DNA from: Planctomycetales bacterium
GTDB taxonomy: Bacteria; Planctomycetota; Planctomycetia; Isosphaerales; Isosphaeraceae
Reading direction: 5' to 3'
Assembly: GCA_027452145.1 (NCBI GenBank)
Contig: DAIDHB010000556.1
Coordinates: forward strand, 62,001 to 126,000
Length of the DNA: 64,000 nucleotides
In this document: in pieces, positions 15,874 to 26,081 of the stretch
Numbering within the stretch: position 1 is the stretch's first letter
How the letters are laid out: every line of letters begins with the position of its first letter
The notes under the pieces: model-generated
What the model saw: only the letters and a program-made list of their open reading frames with translations
Database searches by the model: none
What the model was told of the DNA's origin: nothing
Position numbers and translations under genes: made by a program

Positions 15874-17817
15874 ATGTCACGGGCGTTCCAACTCGCCGTC
15901 ATGGCCGCGGTGCTGGCCGGGCGAGGCTTTACCTGGGCGGATGAGGGCCCCGCATCGCGACGGCCGGTGTGCGACCGCGTGCCCGGTGCGCGATTCGCGC
16001 TCGACGGCCCGGTCCGCACGTATCTGGGCAACGCCACGCGGCACTGGCTACTCTCGGCGCCCGAGGCGAACCCGGCCATGATTGCGATGTTCCACGACCG
16101 CGACCGGCGGCCGTATCGCGACCTGCTCCCCTGGTCGGGCGAGTTCGCCGGCAAGCACCTCACCGGGGCCGTCGGCGTGCTGCGGCTCACCGGCGACGAA
16201 GAGCTGAGGCGGTCCCTCGATCGTTTCGTCGGCGACCTCGTCGCGTGCCAGGACGTCGACGGCTACCTCGGTCCGTTCCCCCGCTCGTCGCGACTGACCG
16301 GCCAGGCGCCCAGCGTCGGCGAGAAGGGCGGGCCCACGTGGGACGCCTGGGGCCATTACCACGTCATGCTTGGCCTGTTGCTCTGGGACCAGGAAGTCGG
16401 CGACCCTCGCGCGTTGGCCGCCGCCGCGCGGATTGGCGACCTGCTCTGCGACCGCTTCCTGGGCGACAAGCGGCCGCGGCTGGTCGACACCGGCTCGACC
16501 GAGATGAACCTGGCCCCGGCGCACGGCCTGTGCCTCCTCTACCGGCGGACGGGAAAGAAGCCGTATCTCGACCTGGCGCGCCAGCTCGTCGGCGAGTTCG
16601 CGGCGACCGGGGCCGACGGCAGGCCCCTCGCCGGCGACTACCTGCGCCGAGGGGTCGCCGGCGAGCCGTTCTACAGGACCCCGAAGCCCCGGTGGGAGAG
16701 CCTGCACCCGATCCTCGCGCTGGCCGAGCTCGGCCGGATCACGGACAACGCCGACGACCGCAAGGCGTTCGCGAACCTGTGGTGGAGCATCGTCGAGCTC
16801 GACCGGCACAACAACGGCGGCTTCTCGTCGGGCGAGCAGGCGCAGGGCAACCCCTATCACCAGGGCGCGATTGAGACCTGCTGCACGATCGCCTGGATGG
16901 CGATGACCGTCGAGATGCTGGCGATGACGGGCGACTCGATCGCCGCCGACGAGCTGGAGCTCTCGGCGTTGAACTCGGCGCTCGGAATGTGGTCGCCGAC
17001 CGGCCGATGGAGCACGTATAACACGCCGATGGACGGTGTGCGCAAGGCGAACTTCCACGAGATCGGCTTCCAGTGCCGCCCCGGCTCGCCCGAGCTGAAC
17101 TGTTGCAGCGTGAACGCCGCGCGCGGGCTCGCCTTGATCGGCGAATGGGCCGTCATGCGCGACGCCCGCGGCCTGTTGCTCAACTGGTACGGACCCGGCA
17201 CGATCGCCGCGCCGCTCGAATCGGGCGGCGTGGTGAAGCTGGTGCAGGAGACGGCCTACCCGCGCTCGGGCTCGGTGCGGATCCGCGTCGAGCCGGAGAG
17301 GCCCGGCCCGTTCGAGCTGCGGCTGCGGATCCCCCACTGGTCGACCCGGACAACCGCCCGGCTCAACGGCGAGCCGATCGCCGGGGTCACTCCCGGCCGA
17401 TACCTGGCCCTCTCGCGGTCGTGGCAACCCGGCGACACGATCGAGCTCCAGCTCGACATGACCCCGCGAATCTGGGCCGGCGAGCGCGAGAGCGCCGGCC
17501 TGACGTCGATCTACCGCGGCCCGCTCCTGCTGGCCTACGACCGCCGGTTCAACGCGATCGACGCCGACAACCTGCCGCCGCTGGACGCGTCGAGCCTGGC
17601 GGAAGTGACCCCTCCACAGACCGCCAGCCCGATGACGCCCATCCTCCTGGTCGAGACCCGCTCGCCCGACGGCCGGCCGATCCGCCTCTGCGACTTCGCC
17701 AGTGCCGGAGCGGATGGCTCGGTCTATCGCACGTGGCTCAAGGTCAATGCTGCCACCCCCACTCCATTCCGCCGGGATAACCCACGCCGGAGCGTGCCGG
17801 CCGCCCGCGCGAAGTAA
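15874..17817 (+). CDS. GH127-family (DUF1680) glycoside hydrolase, exported
   Basis: The 647-residue protein has a signal peptide (QLAVMAAVLAGRGFTWADE) and the GH127 barrel. In characterised beta-L-arabinofuranosidase HypBA1 a zinc is held by Glu338, Cys340, Cys417 and Cys418, with Cys417 as nucleophile. Here Glu334-Thr-Cys336 (in GAIETCCTIAW) and Cys410-Cys411 (in LNCCSVNAARG) align with that set. The C-terminus is beta-sandwich-like (RLRIPHWS, YRGPLLLAYD). The ATG at 15874 follows GAGGGTTATCCCA. Likely substrate is a beta-linked arabinofuranoside or related plant or glycoprotein sugar; this is inferred from the family. It stands alone without transporters or other glycosidases next to it. 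Confidence 0.88.
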   Translation: MSRAFQLAVMAAVLAGRGFTWADEGPASRRPVCDRVPGARFALDGPVRTYLGNATRHWLLSAPEANPAMIAMFHDRDRRPYRDLLPWSGEFAGKHLTGAVGVLRLTGDEELRRSLDRFVGDLVACQDVDGYLGPFPRSSRLTGQAPSVGEKGGPTWDAWGHYHVMLGLLLWDQEVGDPRALAAAARIGDLLCDRFLGDKRPRLVDTGSTEMNLAPAHGLCLLYRRTGKKPYLDLARQLVGEFAATGADGRPLAGDYLRRGVAGEPFYRTPKPRWESLHPILALAELGRITDNADDRKAFANLWWSIVELDRHNNGGFSSGEQAQGNPYHQGAIETCCTIAWMAMTVEMLAMTGDSIAADELELSALNSALGMWSPTGRWSTYNTPMDGVRKANFHEIGFQCRPGSPELNCCSVNAARGLALIGEWAVMRDARGLLLNWYGPGTIAAPLESGGVVKLVQETAYPRSGSVRIRVEPERPGPFELRLRIPHWSTRTTARLNGEPIAGVTPGRYLALSRSWQPGDTIELQLDMTPRIWAGERESAGLTSIYRGPLLLAYDRRFNAIDADNLPPLDASSLAEVTPPQTASPMTPILLVETRSPDGRPIRLCDFASAGADGSVYRTWLKVNAATPTPFRRDNPRRSVPAARAK

Positions 17818-18020
17818 GGGGTGACGAGTCGCGACAGCTCGCCTGCTCGACCCGTCAAGCTGAAGAAGCCCCAGGGCAGCCCTGCCTCTCCCTGCCAGAA
17901 GATCGAACCCCAGACGCCCAATGAGAGCGGGGACAACCTCCTGCGAATCCTGCGGCATCGCACCCGCCGACCAGTTGCCGCCGACCCCAGTTCGCTCCGA
18001 TGTCGATGATGTCGGCCGTT

Positions 18021-20868
18021 TCAGAGACTGAGACGCCGGAGCCTGATTCTCATCTCCTCAGCCTGCTTCGGATCAAGGCCCTGCAGAACCGAGTTCAGTT
18101 CACGCCGTCGGCCCCGTCGCTGCAGCGTTGCCAGATAGTTGAGCAGTACCCCTTTGGTATGCATATGATCCGGACCATGACCCTTCTTCAGGATTGTCCA
18201 GGCTTGATGGAAGAGCGGCTCGGCATCTTCGGCCTTCCCCTGGTCCCGAAACAGGGACGCCAGATTGTTGAGGCTGGTCGCTGTCCTGGGGTGGTCGCGC
18301 CCCCAGGGCTTCCTCGTATATCTCCAGGGCGCGGCGATGGAGCGGCTCGGCCCCCGACAGATCCCCCTTCGCCTGTAAAGGATTCGCCAGGTTGTTGAGG
18401 GTACTCGCGGTGTCAGAGTGCGCGGGACCCAATCGGGCCCCACGAACCGAGAGCGATCTGCGGTACAATTCCTCGGCACGGTCGAATTCAGTCCGATGCT
18501 CCAGCAGTATCCCCTTGTTGTTGAGTGTCCTGGCCGTGTCAGGATGATCGGAGCCGAGCGCTGCTTCGGTGATGGAAAGCGCCCGGTCAAGCATGTGGAG
18601 CGACTCGTCGAATCGCGCGAGGAAGTAGAGCTGACAACCTGTTTTGTCGAGCAATCGTCCGGCCTCGGGGAGGTCGAGCCCGTAATGCTTGATCCAACGT
18701 GCACAGGCGGAGAGATGAGCGAGGGTGAGATTGATCTGGTCGAGGTCCAACCATTCCACCTCGGGCACGGCACCGTTAAGGACGCGCACGGCTCGCTCGG
18801 CCCAGAGCTTCCGGTCGTGGTCGTCCATCCGGTCGCGGAGAACATCCTGGACGAGCCGATGGACACTCAGGGTCGCTGTCCGCTGGTCGCGAGTCAGCAA
18901 GCGGGCGCGGAGAGCCGGCATTCGCGTCAGGGGCAAGTCGTTCGCGACGGCTGGCCCGAGCCGCTCGCCCAGGAAGGCGGCGCCGGAGATCACGATCTCT
19001 TCGGGAACGGCGCTCGGGGCCAGGAAGGCCAGGAGCCGGAGCAGGTCGGCCGTCGCGGGGTTCTCAACCTCGATGCGCTCGAAGATCATCCCGAACGTCA
19101 GGGTAACGTTGGCGTGGTCCCGGTCGTCCTCGGGGAGCGGCGTTCGCAGGCGGCGAAGCTCCTCGCCGCGGCGCCGGTACTGGTCCAGGTACTCACGCGG
19201 AGAACCGCCCGTGTTCTCGATGTAGGCGGCTGCCTGGTCGAGCGCAAGAGGTAGGCCACCCACCTCCTCGCTGAGCGCCCGGGCCGCCGCGACATCGTCG
19301 GCGACCGTCGATTCGAGGGCCTGGTCTCGCCCCATCAGCCCCGAGAGCGTCAGTAGGAAGCGGGCGCCCTCGCCGTGGTCGTGGAAGTGCTTGAGCTCGA
19401 CCGACATGCCGCCGAGGGCGCGCCATTCATGGTCCGGCCGGGTCGTCGTGATCAGGACGCGGCCCGATTGGGGCGCCGGGAGGTAGCTCATCGCCATGCG
19501 CGCGTCCTGCGCATTGTCGAGCACCCAGAGCCAGCCGTCGCGCCTCTGGAGCTCCAGCTTGACGGCGCTCAGGATCTCGTCCACCGGGCGGCCCGCGGCC
19601 AGGCCGAGCCGCGAGCCGATTCCCAGGACCCCGGCCCGGAGCTGGTCCTCGGTCTCCGCGTTCGTCCAGAAAACCTCGCTGTAATGCTGGCGGACTTCCG
19701 AATAGCGATGGGCGTATTCCAGCGTGGCTTGTGTCTTGCCAACGGCCGGCATCCCGTGCAGCACAACGCGGCGCACGGCTTTGGGCCGGGCATGGAGAGC
19801 GTCGAGGATGTCCTCGCCGGCCCGGTCTCTCCTGGGCAGGAAGCGCGCGTTCCTCGGGGGAGGGAATGCAGCCGCCGGGACCGGTGCCACTGGTGCCGGC
19901 GTTGTTGCAATCGCACGGGCTTCCGGAGGCCCGTCCGTGGTGCGGCCTTTGAGCTGCTCGGACAGCGCGGCCAAACGCGCGAGGATGTCATTGATCCCCG
20001 CGAGGATCTGCTCCTGGCCACCTCGGAGGTCGCCTCGTAGAGTCTCCACCAGGTCGGACATCCGGTCGAGCATGTTCCGACGCTCGCCCTCGGCCTCGGC
20101 GCGAAGCCGCGTGATGGCCGTGATGATCTCGGCAAGAATCGCATCGAGCGCCTCGCGCAGATCGGCGTGGAGTTCGCCCGATTGTTGCTTCAGCTCGGCG
20201 ATCGAGCCCACCAGCTCGCCCCAGACCAGCATCCCGAGCCCAGCATACGCGCGGCCGTCGGTGGCGAAGTCGTGCTTGAGGACCTCGCGGAGGGCGGACG
20301 GAAAGCGCCGATGTAATCGCTCGGCCACCAGGACGACCGTCCCGCGGCGCAGGTGGAGCTTCTCCAGCTCGGCCATCCAGCCGACAAGGTCGGCCCAGGT
20401 GTCGGATTCCAGGGCCGTCGTCGAGTCCAGATCGTCTGCTTTCACGCCGATGAAGTGCACTAGCTCCGATTCCGCCAGCGGGGCGATCGATTCATTCGTC
20501 GCCGTGGCCGGAGCAAGCGTCTCCCAGTGGGCCGGGGCTTTCCGCGCCAGGGACTTCAGGTCCTTCGCGGCATCCTTGAGACGCGGATCGTCGGCCGCCT
20601 CTTCGATGGCCAGCCCAATCGCCCGGCCGACGGCCCGCGTCAGGTCGTGGTTGCGGAAAACCTCGCGCGAGCGGCCGAGACGCCGCGCGAGATGGCCGTG
20701 GATGTCCGAGGCCAGGATATTCCCGCCCACGCTCGCCAGGACGCCCGCGACAATCCCCGCCGTGCCGGCTGTGCCGGCCGTCACGGTGGCGAGGACTCCC
20801 GTCGCGATGCAGGCACTCGCCGCGCCGATCCGATGCGGGATCTTGCCGAAATCCAGATCGATCGCCAT
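18021..20868 (-). pseudogene. STAND protein (NB-ARC + TPR) with a one-base frameshift near the 3' end
   Basis: From ATG 20868 the frame encodes a hydrophobic N-terminus (glycine- and alanine-rich, residues about 10-55), a long helical region, a P-loop NTPase domain with GMPAVGKTQ near residue 372, a Walker B-like WLWVLDNAQD, GLPLALDQAA (the NB-ARC GLPLA motif), and TPR units from about residue 740 (HPDTARTLNNKGILLEHR, HSDTASTLNNLAN). At the run of five C at 18300-18304 (five G on the coding strand) the frame slips. In the next frame the TPR continues (GRDHPRTATSLNNLASLFRDQ) to a stop at 18021. Removing one base gives a 948-residue protein. As read, the product ends at 18100 with a nonsense tail. 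Either a real lesion or a sequencing error. STAND proteins of this type often sense phage or stress. Confidence 0.85.
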
Positions 20869-21182
20869 GACGCCGGCTCTCCCGCTCCAGGCCCGCGGGT
20901 ATAGGTGTCCCGGCTCGGACCTCCCACCGTCCGAAGCCCACCCGTCCTCTCCCCATGAACAAGTTTGCCGTTCCTCGGAATGTGATTGAAGGCAAGAGCG
21001 GCGATCAGGAGCAACGGGGTGGCCCAGCCAGAGTCGACAGACGCCCACTTTGCTGGCGGATCGTACTTGCGGCGTCCGTGTCCTTGCCGGTAACACCAGA
21101 ATGGACTTACGAGGGGATCGCCGCCGCAAAGGCCGCCCAGGTCGATCAATTTGGCTGGCGGTGCCCGATCGGAGCTGTCGAA
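20869..21182. other. Intergenic region between STAND gene and ribbon-helix-helix gene
   Basis: This 314-bp stretch separates two divergent genes and must contain both promoters. No operator-like palindrome is evident. Upstream of the STAND start lies GGAGCGGGAGAGCCGGCGTC, a plausible ribosome binding region. Confidence 0.4.
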
Positions 21183-21428
21183 ATGCGCACGATTCGCCTG
21201 CGTCTCCCCGAGTCCTTGCACCGGCAATTGAAGGGCGTCGCCGAGCGGGATGGGGTGTCGGTCAACCAGTTCATCACGACGGCCGTCGCCGAGAAGCTCT
21301 CGGCATTGATGACCGCCGAATACCTCGAGCAGCGCGCCGCTCGCGGCGATCGGGGGCGGTTCGATCGCGTGCTGGCCAGGGTGCGGGACGTACCGACCGA
21401 AGCCGCCGATCTGCTCGATAACGAGTGA
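21183..21428 (+). CDS. Ribbon-helix-helix protein, HicB/Arc-like, possible antitoxin
   Basis: The 81-residue protein opens MRTIRLRLPESLHRQLKGVA, the short beta strand and first helix of an RHH DNA-binding fold, followed by ERDGVSVNQFITTAVAEKLS, the second helix seen in HicB-type and Arc-type repressors. The C-terminal half (AEYLEQRAARG, DRVLARVRDVPTEAADLLDNE) resembles small antitoxins. ATG 21183 fits the domain start. No toxin gene follows within reach, and none is in front, so it may be a solitary antitoxin or regulator. Confidence 0.72.
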   Translation: MRTIRLRLPESLHRQLKGVAERDGVSVNQFITTAVAEKLSALMTAEYLEQRAARGDRGRFDRVLARVRDVPTEAADLLDNE

Positions 21429-21512
21429 AGGCGGCCGCCGGACTCCCCTGGGTGATGGAGCCCGGCGCCGCCCTTTCTTCTGGAAGTCGCATCCGTCCGC
21501 TCGACGGATCGG

Positions 21513-22607
21513 TCACATCCCCGAGGGATTCGCCACGAACCCGTGGAAGACCCCGCTGGCGTCCGAGTAGAACCCGGTGATCTCGCCGGCGTTGTTGATG
21601 CCGGTGATCTGCGTCACCTCGACGCCGTTATTGAACGCCTCGCTCGGGTCGTCCAGGAACGTGTACTGGCCCGTATTGGTGTTATAGATGAACCCATGCT
21701 GGCTGGTGGTCGAGTCACCGTAATATCCCACGGCGATCCCCTTGTCGTTGACCGCCAGAACCTGCGAGAACACGAACGTCGCGCCCGGCTCGCCCGGGAC
21801 GTTCGGGATCTTCGGATCGGCGATCGGACTGCCGGTGAACGTGTGCGGGCCCCTGCCCTTCGCCTTGCTCGTGTCGACCATGAAGCCGTGGTCCTGGCCG
21901 TCGTTGCCGACGTAGAAGCCGACCACCAGCCCCCGGTTGTTGATCCCCTGGGCGTTCACCGTGTTCGGACCCGACGGGGCGTTGATCGTGTCGAAAGTCT
22001 TGCCGTTCACCCGCAAAAAGCCGGGCATCGTCCCGTTCACGGTGTCCTGGCCGACGATCATCCCCCGGTCGTTGATGCCGAACGCCGTCGCGGCCGAGCC
22101 GCCCGTTGGGATAAAAGTATGCACCTTGCCGTGCGACAGGAAGAACGCGTTGCCATTGCCATCCGTGCCGACCACCACGCCGGCCCTGTCGACCCCGAAG
22201 GCGTTCGCGGTCGTCGATCCGTTGATGTTCAAAAGCTGGAGCCGGTGCGAGCGGACCGGGTTCGCCACGAAGTTGTGGAAGTTGCCGTTGTTATCGATGG
22301 TGAACCCGACCGCGGCACCCGAGTTCGCGAGGCCGTTGGCATTGGTGCCGGCTCCCGCGTTCGTACCGGCACTGGGTCCGTCGAAATTGACGAACTGATA
22401 GCCGCCCGCGGCGGCCGTGCCGAGGACGTTGACCGGCGCCCCGCCCGGCATCATCGCATTGTGGCCATGATGGTGCTCCATCGTGGCGACCTCCGCGGCG
22501 CCTTCGGCGCCATGCGGCGCCATGACGCTGAGCAGGGCGCGTCCTTCCAGGGTACTGAGAGAGGGGGTCAGGCTGCGTTGGCGCGACGAGCGGGGGGTGC
22601 GGAACAT
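21513..22607 (-). CDS. Exported HAF-repeat protein with LExRxLLS motif
   Basis: The 364-residue product begins with a basic N-terminus and the motif LEGRALLS (residues 20-27), seen on many planctomycete surface proteins. After a His-rich patch (MEHHHGHN) come about six repeats of the HAF type (patterns AFGINDRGMIVGQDT, AQGINNRGLVVGFYV, ITGINNAGEITGFYS, each with a following HGF or GF segment), which form blades of a beta-propeller-like extracellular domain. The ATG at 22607 has AGGAGGAAATCC ahead of it. No enzymatic motif is visible. It is divergently placed to the C25 peptidase, with about 210 bp between start codons. Confidence 0.85.
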   Translation of the reverse strand: MFRTPRSSRQRSLTPSLSTLEGRALLSVMAPHGAEGAAEVATMEHHHGHNAMMPGGAPVNVLGTAAAGGYQFVNFDGPSAGTNAGAGTNANGLANSGAAVGFTIDNNGNFHNFVANPVRSHRLQLLNINGSTTANAFGVDRAGVVVGTDGNGNAFFLSHGKVHTFIPTGGSAATAFGINDRGMIVGQDTVNGTMPGFLRVNGKTFDTINAPSGPNTVNAQGINNRGLVVGFYVGNDGQDHGFMVDTSKAKGRGPHTFTGSPIADPKIPNVPGEPGATFVFSQVLAVNDKGIAVGYYGDSTTSQHGFIYNTNTGQYTFLDDPSEAFNNGVEVTQITGINNAGEITGFYSDASGVFHGFVANPSGM

Positions 22608-22817
22608 GGATTTCCTCCTGGGGGGTGGCCGGACGTTGGGACGATGCGACGGCTCTGGAAGGGACATTGTCGAAACTCCCGCGATACGGACAGCGCATTC
22701 GGAGAAATTCCTTGAGGCCCCGATCGGCGCCCCGTAACATCCCATGACTGCATCGGATTCGAAGGTGGTCCGACCCGCCGCGATCGTCGCGCCCCGACGG
22801 TCCTTCTGGAGCCTCCC

Positions 22818-24284
22818 ATGACCCGCCCCAAGAGCGTTGCACCGGGCCATTACGCCTGGATCTCGGCCCTGATCCTGCTGGGCCCCGCCACGATGATCGC
22901 CGGTGCCGACGACCGCGGCGGGGCCGCGAGGAAGGAGGCCGCGGCGATGGTCGTGATCGGGCCCGAACGGTTCCACAAGGTGATGGAAGGCTACCTCGCC
23001 TATCGACAGGCCCAGCGGCCGACCGAATGGGCCTCGCTGGAATCGGTGTTGAAGGACTCGCCTGGCGTCGACGACCCCGAGCGGCTCAAGCGGTGGCTGT
23101 ACCGCGCCTGGCGCGAGCGCCGCGTGCGATACGTGCTGCTGGTGGGCGACGCCGACATCGTGCCCGTGCGCTACATGGTGCTCGATCGCGTGACTCCGTC
23201 GGCGTTCGATTATGCGTTCTATCCGTCGGACCTGTATTACGGTGACGTCGCCCGGCGCGACGGGAGCTTCGACGACTGGAACGCGGCGAAGGACGGGTTC
23301 CACGCCCGGTACTTCGGCGAGGTGCGCGGCGAGAAGAACAAGTCGGACCCGATCAACTTCGACCGGATCGACTACCGGCCCGAGTTGGCGGTCGGCCGGT
23401 GGCCCGTGGACACCGAGGCCGAGGTCGCCACGGTGGCCGAGAAGACGATGCGCGAGGACCGGGCGCGGGCATCGGCCCTGGGCCGGGACTCGGCCCGGCC
23501 CCGCGCGGGGCTGGTGTACGTGCCGGGCTGGGTCGACGCCCGCGGCCGGATGGACGGCTGGGCGCAGCGCCTCCCCTCGGGCTGGGATGCGGCGCGGCTG
23601 TACGGCGACGGGCCGAAGTCGCCCCCGGGCGACGCCCACCAGGTCGTCTCGCTGATAAACGAGGGGGCCTCGATCCTGCTGCACGTCGGCCACGGCGAGG
23701 CCAACGGCTGGGCCGGCAGCCTGAGCGTCGGCGCGCTCGCGGGGCTGCACAACGCCGATCGGCTGCCGGTGGTTCTCTCGGCGGGCTGCTCGACGGCGAC
23801 GTTCGCCACTCTGCCGCCGTACGAGGCTTACGAGGACCTGATCGGCGCGAGGCACAAGGGCACGGACGCCGGCGAGACGTTCGGCTCACCGCCCCCGCCG
23901 CCGTCGCCGTATGCAAAGGGCGCCTACAACCACACGGGCCTGGGCGAGATCCTGGTCCGCGGCGGTCCGAATGGCGCGGTCGCCTACATCGGATGCAACA
24001 CCGGCGGCCAGCCGTGCGGCATCACGCTGCTCGAGGGCTTCGTCACGGCGCTCCACGATCTGCCCGAGCCGACGCTCGGCGATTGCTGGGTCCGCGCGAT
24101 CGACCACTACTACCAGGCCGAGCACCTCGAGACCCTCAAGCCCAACAACGACTGGTATCCGCCCAGCATCTTCTTCCAGGGCATGAAGTACATGGTCTTC
24201 GGCGACCCGGCGCTCCGGCTGCCGGGGTCGACGACTCGCGACGAAGCGGGTCACCCCCCCAGGCCGCAGGCGCCGTCCAATTAA
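22818..24284 (+). CDS. Gingipain-like C25 family cysteine peptidase, exported
   Basis: The 488-residue protein has an N-terminal hydrophobic segment (WISALILLGPATMIAG) and then the peptidase C25 fold. His292 in HVGHGEANGW and Cys324 in LSAGCSTATF are 32 residues apart, close to the spacing of the His-Cys dyad in gingipain R. FMVFGDPAL-like MKYMVFGDPALRLPG near the C-terminus is also typical of C25. It lacks the long C-terminal sorting domain of true gingipains. It probably degrades proteins outside the cytoplasm. Divergent from the HAF-repeat gene; a functional link is possible but not shown. Confidence 0.83.
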   Translation: MTRPKSVAPGHYAWISALILLGPATMIAGADDRGGAARKEAAAMVVIGPERFHKVMEGYLAYRQAQRPTEWASLESVLKDSPGVDDPERLKRWLYRAWRERRVRYVLLVGDADIVPVRYMVLDRVTPSAFDYAFYPSDLYYGDVARRDGSFDDWNAAKDGFHARYFGEVRGEKNKSDPINFDRIDYRPELAVGRWPVDTEAEVATVAEKTMREDRARASALGRDSARPRAGLVYVPGWVDARGRMDGWAQRLPSGWDAARLYGDGPKSPPGDAHQVVSLINEGASILLHVGHGEANGWAGSLSVGALAGLHNADRLPVVLSAGCSTATFATLPPYEAYEDLIGARHKGTDAGETFGSPPPPPSPYAKGAYNHTGLGEILVRGGPNGAVAYIGCNTGGQPCGITLLEGFVTALHDLPEPTLGDCWVRAIDHYYQAEHLETLKPNNDWYPPSIFFQGMKYMVFGDPALRLPGSTTRDEAGHPPRPQAPSN

Positions 24285-24582
24285 CGTTGCTTTACGGACT
24301 GGTATGTAACTTGCACGACATGACGCGGCATCCGGCAGCGGGGTCGAGGACCCCGGCCGGAAGAACGTGTCTTGCGATAAGTCCTTTCCCAACACAGGGT
24401 CCGGAAGCCAGCCGATCCGATTCCGACCGGATCTCGCGGCGGCCTCCTTCGGCGGGGCCGTCCGGATCATCGGATTGGATCGGGTGGGGTGTCGTCGATC
24501 GTGTGCGCCGGGATTGCGCGCGCCGGCCGAGCCCCGGGTCGCCCCGGAGCCCCATCTTCGCGTCAGAACAGGAGGAGCAACG
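24285..24582. other. Region without a gene between the C25 peptidase and the His-rich protein
   Basis: About 300 bp with no coding signal. It must hold the promoter for the His-rich gene; its Shine-Dalgarno (GGAGGAGC) is at about 24571-24578. Confidence 0.4.
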
Positions 24583-25767
24583 ATGAGCTGGACAGCTTTG
24601 CGACGAACTCAGGTCGGGGACAGCCGGGGCATCCGCTCGACCCGCGCCCACTTCGTGCTCGAGGGCCTGGAGGAGCGGACGGTCCTCTCGGGCGGGACCG
24701 GGGCCTCGGCGGCCGCCGAAGTGGCTCAACTGCATAACGGCCAGGCCAGTCACGGGAACGCGCGGGCCGTCGTGCTGCTCAATAGCCACGAGCATCACAT
24801 GGGCCAGCAGCTCGCCGTGTTGCTCAACCAGCACGAGCATCGCGCAGACCAGCGGTTCGCCGGAGCACACAACGGCAACGTGCAACAAGGGCACGTGCGG
24901 GTCGCCGTGTTGCTCAACCAGCACGAGCATCGCGAAGGGCAGCAGTTCGCCGTGGCGCATCACGGCAACGTGCATCACGGCATCGCCAATGGCGCCGTGC
25001 AGCGCCACGGCCAGGGCAACGCCCATCTCCGCGGCCGCGGCCACGGCCACGGGGCCGCGGCGAAGGCCCATTCGCAGATGACGATCACCGGGCTCACGAT
25101 CAACGACATCGGCCTGGTCTCCTCGTCCACCAGCGGCGATCAGCTCGTCGCCAATGCGACGCTCACCGGGACCATCAGGCACCAGGCCTTCAGCCTGCCG
25201 CTGGCGATCCCGATCACGGTCACGCCCGGCTCCACGGGCACCACGACGTCGCCCGGGTCCGTCACGACCGCCGCAACCACGCCCACCCAGGTGCTCAACC
25301 TCTCGGTGGGCCCGGTGAACCTCAGCCTGCTCGGGCTGAACGTCCACCTCGGCAGCAGTTGCACCATCGGGGCCACCAACGACCCGATCACGGTGAAGCT
25401 CACCGCCATCCCGACGGGGAGCACCTCCGGTGGATATGCCGGCGGGGCGGTCGGCGACCTGCTCAACGGCGTCGCGAACCTGCTCAACGGCGGGACCTCG
25501 CTTAGCGGCGTCGGCTCGCAGCTCTCCAGCCTCGAATCCGGGCTCACCCAGGCCCTCAACGGCGTTCTGAAGGGGTTGAACAGCGGGAACTCGGCGGCCA
25601 CCGGCTCGACGATGCAGGCGCCCGCCGGCCAGCACGAGATCCTCGACCTCGACCTCAACCCGATCAACCTGGATGTCCTCGGCGCCCTGGTCCAGACGAG
25701 CAGCATCTGCCTGAACGTCACGGCCGCCCGGGGACCAGGCAACCTCCTCGGCAATCTGCTCGGCTGA
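24583..25767 (+). CDS. Exported His-rich repeat protein with LExRxLLS-like motif
   Basis: The 394-residue protein, started at the ATG after AGGAGGAGCAACG, carries the variant motif LEGLEERTVLSGG near residue 27. Residues about 63-137 are five 15-residue units rich in histidine and glutamine (three read as VLLNxHEHxxxQxx, two as AxAHxGNVxxGxxxx). After a glycine/histidine stretch (RGRGHGHG) comes a beta-rich C-terminal domain (MTITGLTINDIGLVSSS, NLSVGPVNLSLLGLNVHL) with LLN repeats near the end. The pattern could bind metal ions, but this is inference. No known family recognised. Confidence 0.72.
   Translation: MSWTALRRTQVGDSRGIRSTRAHFVLEGLEERTVLSGGTGASAAAEVAQLHNGQASHGNARAVVLLNSHEHHMGQQLAVLLNQHEHRADQRFAGAHNGNVQQGHVRVAVLLNQHEHREGQQFAVAHHGNVHHGIANGAVQRHGQGNAHLRGRGHGHGAAAKAHSQMTITGLTINDIGLVSSSTSGDQLVANATLTGTIRHQAFSLPLAIPITVTPGSTGTTTSPGSVTTAATTPTQVLNLSVGPVNLSLLGLNVHLGSSCTIGATNDPITVKLTAIPTGSTSGGYAGGAVGDLLNGVANLLNGGTSLSGVGSQLSSLESGLTQALNGVLKGLNSGNSAATGSTMQAPAGQHEILDLDLNPINLDVLGALVQTSSICLNVTAARGPGNLLGNLLG
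24769..24993. repeat. Five 45-bp units encoding His-rich peptides
   Basis: TTGCTCAACCAGCACGAGCA occurs in nearly identical form in the units starting at 24814 and 24904 and less closely in the one starting at 24769. The units at 24859 and 24949 form a second subtype (GCACACAACGGCAACGTGCA and a close relative). The period is exactly 45 bp, 15 codons. Confidence 0.8.
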
Positions 25768-26081
25768 TACGGGCCCGCCGCGAAGGCGGATGATCGATCC
25801 GGACAGGACGGGACGAACCATCGCGATAGCTGAATGACTTCGTCCCGTCCCGTCCAGTTCCGCGCGCACCCGGTACGCGCGACCGATTGATTCGCTGCCT
25901 CGGCGAGGATTCCTGCATCCGACACCCTGGTCGAAGTCGGGCGATTGATCGCGGCGTCGGGCGCGGGTAGGCTCGTAGCACGCAGTCGCGTCGGCATGGG
26001 GCGAGACGAGGCGCCTCGTCCCGGCCCGCGCGGACGCGGACGGAGCCGGATCCGGGCCCTACGAGCCGACCGAGGTCTGCC
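25768..26081. other. Intergenic region with one hairpin
   Basis: Apart from the hairpin at 25801-25855 I see nothing structured. The remainder must contain the promoter of the M48 gene. Confidence 0.4.
25801..25855. terminator. Hairpin downstream of the His-rich gene, candidate terminator
   Basis: GGACAGGACGGGACGAA (25801-25817) pairs with TTCGTCCCGTCCCGTCC (25839-25855) with one mismatch. It lies 33 bp after the stop. No T-run follows, so it may instead be a repetitive palindrome. Confidence 0.5.

Noticed and set aside
16048..17958. Minus-strand open frame of 636 codons
   Set aside because: It is opposite the GH127 gene, whose metal ligands are complete.
18290..18310. Programmed frameshift in the STAND gene
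   Set aside because: There is a plain G run but no slippery heptamer with a downstream structure that I can see; a lesion or reading error is more likely.
21183..21428. Complete HicAB toxin-antitoxin pair
   Set aside because: No HicA-like gene lies next to the ribbon-helix-helix gene on either side.
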